NCBI GenBank assembly: GCA_016213595.1
Contig: JACRAA010000037.1
Span: 1 to 5,929 of the forward strand
From: Actinomycetota bacterium
GTDB lineage: Bacteria > Actinomycetota > Actinomycetes > Propionibacteriales > Propionibacteriaceae
Reading direction: 5' to 3'
Length of the DNA: 5,929 bases
Positions 1 to 5,785 of the stretch are shown here, one piece after another; positions within the stretch are counted from its first letter, which is position 1, and each line of letters starts with the position of its first letter. The position numbers and the translations under genes are program-made. The notes below the pieces were generated by a model. That model did not search any database. It was not told the DNA's origin and was given only the letters and a program-made list of their open reading frames with translations.

Positions 1-816
1 ATCATCGTGGGCCTCACCCAGGGCCTCACCACGGACCTCGACAAGCTGTCGCTGCTCCACGCACCGTTCCTGCTCGGCCTCATCATCGGCGGTGCGATGA
101 TCTACTGGTTCACTGGCGCGTCGATCCAGGCCGTCACAACAGGCTCGTTCCGCGCGGTGGAGTTCATCAAGGACAACATCAGCCTCGACCCGTCCGTGAC
201 GAAGGCTTCCGTCGAGGACTCCAGGCGTGTCGTCGAGATCTGCACCCAGTACGCGCAGAAGGGCATGCTGAACATCTTCCTGGCCATCTTCTTCGCCACC
301 TTGTCGTTCGCGTTCGTGGAGCCCTACTTCTTCATCGGCTACCTGATCTCGATCGCGATCTTCGGCCTCTACCAGGCGATCTTCATGGCGAACGCCGGCG
401 GCGCCTGGGACAACGCGAAGAAGATCGTCGAGGTCGACCTCAAGGCCAAGGGCACCGAGCTCCACGACGCCTCGATCGTCGGCGACACAGTGGGCGACCC
501 GTACAAGGACACCTCGTCCGTGGCGCTCAACCCCGTCATCAAGTTCACCACGCTGTTCGGCCTGCTGGCCGTCGAGCTGGCCGTGAGCCTGACCAAGACC
601 AACGCGCTGCTGGTCCACGTCCTCGCTGTCGTGTTCTTCCTCGTGTCGGCCTACTTCGTGTGGCGCTCGTTCTACGGCATGCGGATCCCCGGCAACCTGG
701 AGGACGCCACGAAGGCTGCACCGAGCCAGGACGACGAGGGCATGCTGCTCCCGTCGCCCGAGTCGATCCTCTCCCCCGTGACCACCGCTGAGCCGGTGGC
801 GGCGGGCAGGAGCTGA
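1..816 (+). CDS. hppA: Membrane-bound H+-translocating pyrophosphatase, C-terminal part (5' end outside window)
   Basis: This is the C-terminal 271 residues of an ion-pumping inorganic pyrophosphatase, which hydrolyses cytoplasmic PPi and moves protons across the membrane. The frame is open from base 1, so the gene begins upstream; the family usually has about 700-800 residues. Visible family signatures are GGAWDNAKK near window residue 133 and GDTVGDPYKDTSS near 161-173, an acidic/lysine block of the cytoplasmic PPi-Mg site. Hydrophobic segments lie around residues 20-45, 84-125, 180-200 and 203-222. A hydrophilic tail of about 40 residues, rich in Ala, Pro, Asp and Glu, follows the last membrane segment. 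The residues that decide K+ dependence (GNTxKA region) lie upstream of the window, so the K+-independent class is only inferred from the actinobacterial look. The TGA stop is at 814-816, followed by a strong hairpin, so it probably ends its transcription unit. Confidence 0.96.
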   Translation: MIVGLTQGLTTDLDKLSLLHAPFLLGLIIGGAMIYWFTGASIQAVTTGSFRAVEFIKDNISLDPSVTKASVEDSRRVVEICTQYAQKGMLNIFLAIFFATLSFAFVEPYFFIGYLISIAIFGLYQAIFMANAGGAWDNAKKIVEVDLKAKGTELHDASIVGDTVGDPYKDTSSVALNPVIKFTTLFGLLAVELAVSLTKTNALLVHVLAVVFFLVSAYFVWRSFYGMRIPGNLEDATKAAPSQDDEGMLLPSPESILSPVTTAEPVAAGRS

Positions 817-837
817 CGCTGGTGCAGTGATGCTTGG

Positions 838-872
838 TGGAAAGGGCCGGTCCTTGCGACCGGCCCTTTCCA
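838..872 (+). terminator. Intrinsic-type terminator hairpin after hppA
   Basis: A perfect 14-bp inverted repeat (arms 839-852 and 858-871, GGAAAGGGCCGGTC paired with GACCGGCCCTTTCC) has a 5-nt loop CTTGC. It extends by one more T-A pair (838/872). It begins 22 bases after the hppA stop codon. No T-tract follows, as is common for actinobacterial terminators. It cleanly separates hppA from the transpeptidase gene. Confidence 0.82.
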
Positions 873-888
873 TGTGCGAGTCCCGACA

Positions 889-927
889 CCAGGATTCGCG
901 TCGACCTGGCTTACCCTGGTATCCAGG
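889..927 (+). promoter_or_regulatory. CCWGG cluster and possible promoter region upstream of the L,D-transpeptidase gene
   Basis: Four CCWGG pentamers fall within 39 bases: CCAGG 889-893, CCTGG 905-909, CCTGG 915-919 and CCAGG 923-927. The second and third are exactly 10 bp apart. A TAnnnT hexamer (TACCCT, 912-917) inside the cluster could be a -10 box giving a 5' UTR of about 30 nt, but no convincing -35 is present. Because the hppA terminator lies just upstream, the next gene needs a promoter in this stretch. Its exact position, and whether the pentamers bind a regulator, are inference. Confidence 0.3.
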
Positions 928-943
928 AACCCTCTCTGCCCTC

Positions 944-948
944 GGGAG
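944..948 (+). promoter_or_regulatory. Ribosome binding site for the L,D-transpeptidase gene
   Basis: GGGAG lies 5 nt before the ATG at 954. It favours this ATG over the two upstream in-frame codons that would add about 40 residues with no signal-peptide character. Confidence 0.6.
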
Positions 949-953
949 CTTGC

Positions 954-2174
954 ATGTCCGTTTCACGTCGCACCGTTGTCGGCTTCGCCGCCGCGGGCTC
1001 CGCCCTCGCAGTCGCCGGATGCGCCGTCAAGACCCCCGCGGCGGTGAACAGCCCCGTTCCGTCCGAGCCCTCGCCGACCTCCTCGGCCATGGCGACCCAG
1101 GGTGCCGTCGACGCGGTCCGCTTCACGACCAGTGTTGCCGACGGTGCCACGGTGCCCGTCGACACGGTCCTGACGGTGACCGCCGAGAAGGGCTCCCTGA
1201 CCGACGTCGTCATGACGTATACCGACCCCAAGGCGGGACAGAAGAAGGTCCAGGGAACGATGGCCCCGGACAACGCGACGTGGACGGCCGGGAGCCTGCT
1301 GGAGCCGGGCATGGCCTACCAGGTGGTCGTGACAGGCCACAACCTGACCGGGCTCGACGCCACGACCACGACCACCTTCTCCTCGCAGAACCTGTCGCTC
1401 AAGCAGCAGATCTTCCCGACGATCCTCTCAGGCGGCACGGTCGGGGTAGCCATGCCCGTGATCGTGAAGTTCGACGTGCCGGTCACAGACCGCGCAGCCT
1501 TCCAGAAGCACATGACCGTCACCTCGAACCCTCCCCAGGAGGGCTCGTGGGGATGGCAGTCGAGCACAGAGGCCCACTGGCGTCCGAAGGAGCTGTGGAA
1601 GCCGGGCACCCAGGTGTCCATCAACGTCGACATCAACTCGATCCCCGCGGGCAAGGGCACGTACGGCCAGAAGTCGGTGACGGGCACCATGACGATCGGT
1701 CGCTCGGTCGTCCTCAACGCGGACCTCGCCGCCCACTCCATGCAGGTCATCATCGACGGTGCCGTGGCCAAGTCGATCCCGATCACCGGGGGCAAGGCCG
1801 GCTTCCTGACCCGCAGCGGCAAGAAGGTGCTGAAGGAGAAGTTCGCAGCGCTCCGGATGAACTCCGAGACCGTGGGCATCCCCTCCACCAGTCCCGACTT
1901 CTACGACCTGTCCAACGTGCAGTACGCCATGCGGGAGACCGACTCGGGCGAGTTCGTCCATGCCGCTCCGTGGTCCGTCGGCAGCCAGGGCGTCGCCAAC
2001 GTGAGCCACGGCTGCATCGGCGTCAGCACGGACAACGGTGCCTGGCTGTTCGCGAACTGCAAGGTCGGGGACCTCATCAACGTGACCGGAACCACTCGGA
2101 CCCTGGAGAAGGGCAACGGCTGGACCGACTGGAACGTGTCGTACGACGAGTTCCGCAAGGACTCCGCCCTCTGA
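954..2174 (+). CDS. L,D-transpeptidase (YkuD domain), secreted lipoprotein, LdtMt2-like
   Basis: The 406-residue protein is predicted to form 3-3 peptide cross-links in peptidoglycan outside the membrane, a reaction known in this family to be sensitive to carbapenems. Residues 1-23 form a signal peptide with a twin arginine (SRRTVVGF, 4-11) and a lipobox ending LAVAGC, with Cys23 as the lipidation site. A Ser/Pro/Thr-rich linker (about 24-50) leads to two Ig-like domains (about 51-148 and 149-249), the YkuD catalytic domain (about 250-378) and a short Trp-containing C-terminal extension (GNGWTDWN). The catalytic signature is His336 followed by S351-H-G-C354. These positions and the domain order match what I recall for M. 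tuberculosis LdtMt2. The Asn usually found after SHGC[LIV] is Gly356 here. The ATG at 954 is chosen because the signal peptide begins there and GGGAG precedes it. It is probably transcribed alone, between the hppA terminator and the ctaA promoter. The family call is secure; the exact LdtMt2 orthology is likely, not proven. Confidence 0.94.
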   Translation: MSVSRRTVVGFAAAGSALAVAGCAVKTPAAVNSPVPSEPSPTSSAMATQGAVDAVRFTTSVADGATVPVDTVLTVTAEKGSLTDVVMTYTDPKAGQKKVQGTMAPDNATWTAGSLLEPGMAYQVVVTGHNLTGLDATTTTTFSSQNLSLKQQIFPTILSGGTVGVAMPVIVKFDVPVTDRAAFQKHMTVTSNPPQEGSWGWQSSTEAHWRPKELWKPGTQVSINVDINSIPAGKGTYGQKSVTGTMTIGRSVVLNADLAAHSMQVIIDGAVAKSIPITGGKAGFLTRSGKKVLKEKFAALRMNSETVGIPSTSPDFYDLSNVQYAMRETDSGEFVHAAPWSVGSQGVANVSHGCIGVSTDNGAWLFANCKVGDLINVTGTTRTLEKGNGWTDWNVSYDEFRKDSAL

Positions 2175-2193
2175 CGCCGGGACGGTCACGCTG

Positions 2194-2217
2194 GGCGTCG
2201 GCCCTAGACTCGACGCC
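2194..2217 (+). repeat. Inverted repeat spanning the ctaA promoter (possible operator)
   Basis: A perfect 7-bp inverted repeat has arms GGCGTCG (2194-2200) and CGACGCC (2211-2217), separated by 10 bp. The presumed -10 box TAGACT lies in the spacer and the right arm ends directly before the ctaA start codon. It could be an operator, since the half-sites are 17 bp centre to centre. It could also be a weak RNA hairpin ending ldt transcription, or chance in GC-rich DNA. Confidence 0.4.
2205..2210 (+). promoter_or_regulatory. -10 box of a probable leaderless ctaA promoter
   Basis: TAGACT fits the actinobacterial TAnnnT consensus and ends 7 nt before the GTG at 2218, placing transcription initiation at or next to the start codon. 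No Shine-Dalgarno exists before that GTG, which agrees with leaderless translation. There is no good -35 hexamer; the best match (GGTCAC, 2184-2189) is weak and slightly close. Confidence 0.6.
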
Positions 2218-3141
2218 GTGACCACCGCGACGACGACCACCTCCGGTCCTCTTCCCCTCACCGCACGTCTCTTCGGAACAGTCGGAGCCCTGCGCTCCTG
2301 GGCCGTCGCCTCGCTCGCGGTGAACATGCTGCTCATCGTCACCGGAGCGATCGTCAGGCTCACCAGCTCAGGGCTGGGCTGCCCCACGTGGCCGCAGTGC
2401 AGCGGCTCCTCGTACGTTCCCCAGTCGGAGCTGGGCATCCACGGGGTCATCGAGTTCGGCAACCGGATGCTCACCTTCGTGCTCGTCGTGCTCGCCGTCG
2501 GCACGGTCGTCTCGGCGTTCCGCGTGAAGGCCACTGCCGCCGGTGCGTCGACCCGAGGGATCCGGATCCTGGCCATCGTCGTCGCGCTCGGCATCCCGCT
2601 GCAGGGCGTCATCGGCGGAGTCACCGTCCTCACCCAGCTCAACCCCTGGGTCGTGGCTCTGCACATGGTCCTGTCCGTCGTCATCATCAGCCTGTGCGTC
2701 GTCATGGTCCACCGCACGTACGACACCGGCGCGCTCGTGGTCTCACGGCTCGTGCGGCGGCTCGCTCTCGCCATCGTCGCGATGACCGGCCTCGTCATCG
2801 TGCTGGGGACCGTGGTAACGGGCGCCGGACCGCACTCAGGGGACGGGGGCGCCCAGCGCAACGGCATCGACCCGGACCTCGCCACCCACATCCACGCGAC
2901 CTCGGTGTGGGGCCTCGTCGGGCTCACGCTCATCCTGCTCGCCATCACGAAGTCGCGGCTCGTCGCGAGCCTCCTCGCCGTCCAGCTGCTGCAAGGGGTC
3001 ATCGGCTACGTCCAGTACGCCACCGGCCTACCGGTCCTCGGGGTCGCGCTGCACATGGCGGGCCTGGCGCTCCTCACTGCGATGACCGCGCACGCCCTCT
3101 GGCGCCTGCGCGAGGTGGCCTCCGTAGGCAGCGCGGGCTAA
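2218..3141 (+). CDS. ctaA: Heme A synthase (CtaA/COX15 family)
   Basis: This 307-residue polytopic membrane protein is predicted to oxidise the C8 methyl of heme O to a formyl group, producing heme A for aa3-type cytochrome oxidase. Eight hydrophobic segments can be seen, in two four-helix halves as expected for the family. Signatures: an extracytoplasmic Cys pair in GLGCPTWPQC (Cys55, Cys61), the motif E79-F-G-N82-R in helix 2, His149 in ALHM, TGAGPHSGD (201-209), HIH at 224-226, and His279 in a second ALHM. These His residues match the expected heme-ligand helices. The helix-2 ligand, His in ExxHR of Bacillus and COX15 proteins, is Asn82 here; I believe this ExxNR form is shared by many actinobacterial CtaA. 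The GTG start is supported by the adjacent leaderless -10 box and by starting just ahead of the first helix. The stop codon lies 43 bases before ctaB, which encodes the preceding step. Confidence 0.94.
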   Translation: MTTATTTTSGPLPLTARLFGTVGALRSWAVASLAVNMLLIVTGAIVRLTSSGLGCPTWPQCSGSSYVPQSELGIHGVIEFGNRMLTFVLVVLAVGTVVSAFRVKATAAGASTRGIRILAIVVALGIPLQGVIGGVTVLTQLNPWVVALHMVLSVVIISLCVVMVHRTYDTGALVVSRLVRRLALAIVAMTGLVIVLGTVVTGAGPHSGDGGAQRNGIDPDLATHIHATSVWGLVGLTLILLAITKSRLVASLLAVQLLQGVIGYVQYATGLPVLGVALHMAGLALLTAMTAHALWRLREVASVGSAG

Positions 3142-3144
3142 AGT
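3139..3144 (+). promoter_or_regulatory. Possible -10 box for ctaB overlapping the ctaA stop
   Basis: TAAAGT (a TAnnnT match) overlaps the ctaA TAA. Transcription would begin near 3150-3152 and leave a leader of about 35 nt that includes the ctaB Shine-Dalgarno. No clear -35 is visible. ctaB may equally be read from the ctaA promoter; the call rests on one hexamer. Confidence 0.33.
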
Positions 3145-3172
3145 GCTCGACGCCCACCCCGCCGACACGACC

Positions 3173-3178
3173 AGGGAG
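3173..3178 (+). promoter_or_regulatory. Ribosome binding site deciding the ctaB start
   Basis: AGGGAG lies 6 nt upstream of the GTG at 3185. The alternative in-frame GTG at 3143 has no Shine-Dalgarno and would overlap the presumed -10 box, so 3185 is preferred. Confidence 0.7.
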
Positions 3179-3184
3179 CGTGCA

Positions 3185-4129
3185 GTGACCCCATCCGCGG
3201 GAACCGCGACGGTGCCACAGGCCATCGGGCCCGCGGTGACGGCGCGAGATGTCCTCGCCGCGTACGTGGGCCTGACCAAGCCGCGCATCGTCGAGCTGCT
3301 GCTCGTCACGACGCTCCCCGCGATGTTCCTCGCGGCCCACGGCATCCCCTCGTGGCGGCTCATGGTCGCGACCATGGTGGGCGGCTATCTCGCGGCCGGC
3401 AGCGCGAACACGTACAACAACGTCATCGACGCCGACATCGACGAGCTGATGCGTCGCACGCGGACGCGGGCGCTCCCCCGACACCGGGTGAGCCGGCGCG
3501 CGGCCGCCGTGTACGGCAGTGTGCTCGGCCTCGCGTCCGTGCTGGTCCTCGGGTTCGGCGTCAACTGGCTGTCGGCCTGGCTCGGCCTGCTCGCCAACGC
3601 CATCTACGTCTTCCTCTACACCATGTGGCTCAAGCGCTCGACCTCCCAGAACATCATCTGGGGTGGGATCGCCGGCTGCTTCCCGCCCCTGATCGGCTGG
3701 ACAGCCGTCACCGGGTCCGTGGCCTGGCCGCCGGTCATCCTGTTCCTCGTCGTCTTCTTCTGGACGCCACCGCACACGTGGGCGCTGGCCTGGCGGTACA
3801 GGCAGGACTACGAAGCGGGCGGGGTCCCCATGCTCCCGGTCGTGGCGAGCCGCCCCGCGGTGGCATGGCGCATCCTGTGGTACACGGTGGCGACGGTCGT
3901 CACCAGCCTCCTCCTGTGGCCCGTGGCCCAGACCGGGTGGCTGTACCCGGTGGTCGCAGGCACCTGTGGCGCGTGGTTCATCGTCGAGGCCGTCATGCTG
4001 CTGCGGCGGGCCCTCGCGGGAGCCGACGACACCAGTGCCCGGCCGATGCGACTGTTCCACTGGTCGAACACGTACCTCGCCCTGGTCTTCGCCGCGGCGG
4101 CCCTCGACCCGTGGCTGCTGCCACGATGA
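3185..4129 (+). CDS. ctaB: Protoheme IX farnesyltransferase (heme O synthase)
   Basis: This 314-residue integral membrane prenyltransferase (UbiA superfamily) is predicted to attach a farnesyl group from farnesyl diphosphate to heme B, giving heme O, the substrate of CtaA encoded just upstream. Signatures: LTKPRIVELLLVTTLPAMF (30-48), the first Asp-rich site N75-T-Y-N-N-V-I-D82-A-D-I-D86 followed by ELMRRTRTRALPRH (87-100), and the second site with D208-Y and GVPMLPVV (213-220). About nine hydrophobic segments can be seen, as usual for the family, and the length is typical. A GTG 42 bases further upstream is in frame, but its 14 extra residues are hydrophilic and lack a ribosome binding site, so I place the start at 3185. 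The ctaA-ctaB pair on one strand forms the complete heme B to heme A branch. Downstream is a 117-bp spacer before zwf. Confidence 0.96.
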   Translation: MTPSAGTATVPQAIGPAVTARDVLAAYVGLTKPRIVELLLVTTLPAMFLAAHGIPSWRLMVATMVGGYLAAGSANTYNNVIDADIDELMRRTRTRALPRHRVSRRAAAVYGSVLGLASVLVLGFGVNWLSAWLGLLANAIYVFLYTMWLKRSTSQNIIWGGIAGCFPPLIGWTAVTGSVAWPPVILFLVVFFWTPPHTWALAWRYRQDYEAGGVPMLPVVASRPAVAWRILWYTVATVVTSLLLWPVAQTGWLYPVVAGTCGAWFIVEAVMLLRRALAGADDTSARPMRLFHWSNTYLALVFAAAALDPWLLPR

Positions 4130-4161
4130 GGGCTGGCGTGGCGCGGGTAAGGGTGGACACC

Positions 4162-4193
4162 GAGGAATAGGCTTTCCTGATTGGCCGTTCCTC
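4162..4193 (+). terminator. Imperfect hairpin between ctaB and zwf (possible weak terminator)
   Basis: GAGGAA (4162-4167) pairs with TTCCTC (4188-4193), and inside it GGC (4170-4172) pairs with GCC (4184-4186), with a TA/G internal loop. A shorter alternative, AGGAA (4163-4167) with TTCCT (4174-4178), uses the same 5' arm. No T-tract follows. It lies 32 bases after the ctaB stop, where a terminator would be expected, but the stem is modest. Confidence 0.35.
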
Positions 4194-4217
4194 CTAGTCG
4201 GGCCCAGTCCCGATAGG

Positions 4218-4223
4218 TAGCCT
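4218..4223 (+). promoter_or_regulatory. Possible -10 box for zwf
   Basis: TAGCCT matches TAnnnT and would start transcription near 4230, giving a leader of about 17 nt with the zwf Shine-Dalgarno inside it. A -35 at the correct distance (TAGTCG, 4195-4200) is a poor match. A promoter somewhere in 4130-4246 is likely given the spacer length, but this exact box is tentative. Confidence 0.38.
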
Positions 4224-4234
4224 GACATGCACGT

Positions 4235-4241
4235 GAGAGGA
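4235..4241 (+). promoter_or_regulatory. Ribosome binding site for zwf
   Basis: GAGAGGA ends 5 nt before the GTG at 4247 and fixes that start. The resulting length of 512 residues is typical for the enzyme. Confidence 0.72.
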
Positions 4242-4246
4242 CGACG

Positions 4247-5785
4247 GTGGCAGACGAGAGGTTCAGCGGGAACCCGCTGCGTGATCCAACTGACCGTCGG
4301 CTCCCTCGCATAGCGGGCCCCTGCGTCCTGGTGATTTTCGGCGTCACCGGTGATCTCGCGCGCAAGAAGCTGATGCCCGCCGTCTACGACCTCGCCAACC
4401 GTGGCCTGCTCCCGCCCGGATTCGGCCTCGTCGGCTTCGCCCGCCGCGAGTGGGCCGACGAGGACTTCGCGTCCCGGGTCCACGAGGCGGTGCGCCAGTA
4501 CGCACGGACACCTTTCCGGGAAGAGGTCTGGCGGCAGCTGTGCGAGGGCATCCGGTTCGTCCAGGGGAACCTGGACGAGGAGTCGTCGTACGGGGAGCTC
4601 TCGGCAACGATCGACGAGCTTGACCAGCTGCGCGGTACGAACGGCAACCACGCCTTCTACCTGTCCATCCCCCCAGGTCTGTTCGAGACCGTCATCCGGA
4701 ACCTCAACCGGTCCGGCCTGTCCGCGACCGACCGTGGCGGGTGGCGTCGGGTCGTCATCGAGAAGCCGTTCGGGCACAACCTCGAGAGCGCGAAGGACCT
4801 CAACCAGGTGCTGTCGACCGCCTTCCCCTCGAAGTCGGTCTTCCGCATCGACCACTACCTCGGCAAGGAGACGGTCCAGAACCTGCTGGCCCTGCGGTTC
4901 GCGAACGAGATGTTCGAGCCCGTGTGGAACAACCACTACGTGGACCACGTCCAGATCACCATGGCCGAGGACATCGGCGTGGGCGGCCGCGCGAGCTACT
5001 ACGACGGCATCGGCGCCGCGCGCGACGTCATCCAGAACCACCTCCTCCAGCTGCTCGCCCTCACCGCGATGGATGAGCCGATCTCGTTCGACGCGACGAA
5101 CCTTCGCCGGGAGAAGCAGAAGGTCCTCTCCGCCGTGCTCACACCCAAGCGGCCGGACCTGCACGCTGCGCGCGGCCGGTACGCGGCCGGCTGGACCGGC
5201 GGTCGGCACGTCGTGGGCTACGTCGAGGAGGAAGGCTTCAAGCCGACGTCGACCACGGAGACCTTCGCCGCGCTGCGGCTCGACATCGACAGCCGCCGCT
5301 GGGCAGGCGTCCCCTTCTACCTGCGCGCCGGGAAGCGCCTCCCCCGCCGCGTCACCGAGATCGCTCTCGGCTTCCGCAAGGCGCCCCACCTGCCGTTCAC
5401 GGCCACGGACACGCTCGACCTCGGCAGGAACGCGCTGGTCATGCGCATCCAGCCCGACGAGGGGGTCACGCTGCGGTTCGGTGCGAAGGTGCCCGGCAGC
5501 CAGATGGAGATCCGGGACGTCAACATGGACTTCGGCTACGGGGACTCCTTCACGGAGTCGTCGCCCGAGGCGTACGAGCGCCTGCTCCTCGACGCGCTGA
5601 ACGGCGACGGCACTCTGTTCACGCGCGGCGACGAGGTGGAGGCGAGCTGGCAGTTCATCTCGCCGATCCACGAGGCGTGGGCCGACAGCCGCGTCGCGCC
5701 GTTCCTCTACCCCGCGGGGACGTGGGGACCCGAGGCGTCGAAGGAGCTGCTCGCGACCGAACACCGCATGTGGAGGAACCCGTGA
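4247..5785 (+). CDS. zwf: Glucose-6-phosphate 1-dehydrogenase
   Basis: This cytoplasmic enzyme is predicted to oxidise glucose 6-phosphate to 6-phosphogluconolactone and make NADPH, the entry step of the oxidative pentose phosphate pathway. The 512-residue length is normal. The N-terminal Rossmann motif is G32-V-T-G-D-L-A38, and Arg66 in VGFARREW sits where the family binds the NADP 2'-phosphate, so NADP preference is inferred. The substrate signature R200-I-D-H-Y-L-G-K207 is intact, with Asp202, His203 and Lys207. His265 (QNHLLQ) matches the catalytic base, and RAGKRL (360-365) is the later conserved substrate-binding block. No truncation or frameshift is seen. The TGA overlaps the next gene's GTG, indicating translational coupling. 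In many actinobacteria zwf follows tkt, tal and pgi and precedes opcA; here it directly follows ctaB and the next gene start does not resemble opcA, so this might be a relocated or second zwf copy. Confidence 0.97.
   Translation: MADERFSGNPLRDPTDRRLPRIAGPCVLVIFGVTGDLARKKLMPAVYDLANRGLLPPGFGLVGFARREWADEDFASRVHEAVRQYARTPFREEVWRQLCEGIRFVQGNLDEESSYGELSATIDELDQLRGTNGNHAFYLSIPPGLFETVIRNLNRSGLSATDRGGWRRVVIEKPFGHNLESAKDLNQVLSTAFPSKSVFRIDHYLGKETVQNLLALRFANEMFEPVWNNHYVDHVQITMAEDIGVGGRASYYDGIGAARDVIQNHLLQLLALTAMDEPISFDATNLRREKQKVLSAVLTPKRPDLHAARGRYAAGWTGGRHVVGYVEEEGFKPTSTTETFAALRLDIDSRRWAGVPFYLRAGKRLPRRVTEIALGFRKAPHLPFTATDTLDLGRNALVMRIQPDEGVTLRFGAKVPGSQMEIRDVNMDFGYGDSFTESSPEAYERLLLDALNGDGTLFTRGDEVEASWQFISPIHEAWADSRVAPFLYPAGTWGPEASKELLATEHRMWRNP
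5772..5776 (+). promoter_or_regulatory. Ribosome binding site for the gene after zwf
   Basis: GGAGG lies inside the last zwf codons, 5 nt before the GTG at 5782. It is the closest match to the consensus in this window and supports that start. Confidence 0.72.

Noticed and set aside
1..816. GTG at position 7 as an hppA start codon
   Set aside because: The frame is open from base 1 and the encoded segment is the middle-to-C-terminal part of the pyrophosphatase, so this GTG is an internal Val codon.
834..953. 40-residue N-terminal extension of the L,D-transpeptidase
   Set aside because: It would begin inside the hppA terminator hairpin, bury the lipoprotein signal peptide and lack a ribosome binding site.
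827..2221. Open frame of 464 codons on the + strand in another phase of the transpeptidase gene
   Set aside because: The protein is Arg/His/Gly-rich without motifs, while the overlapping frame encodes an intact YkuD protein with a signal peptide.
1360..2245. Similar Thr-coding tracts (ACC/ACG runs) near 1360 and 2221
   Set aside because: These are short low-complexity codon runs within two unrelated proteins, with no repeat structure beyond codon bias.
1428..3002. Long open frame on the - strand (524 codons) opposite the transpeptidase gene and ctaA
   Set aside because: It crosses the intergenic promoter region and two real genes, its composition is low-complexity, and no ribosome binding site or family motif was found.
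3143..3184. Earlier GTG start for ctaB
   Set aside because: It has no Shine-Dalgarno, overlaps a possible -10 box and adds only a hydrophilic 14-residue stretch. The GTG at 3185 has AGGGAG at the correct distance.
3074..5764. Very long open frame on the - strand (896 codons) covering ctaB and zwf
   Set aside because: It is antisense to two well-supported genes. Its translation is Arg/Gly/Asp/Val-rich with no recognisable domain, as expected for the shadow frame of GC-rich coding DNA.
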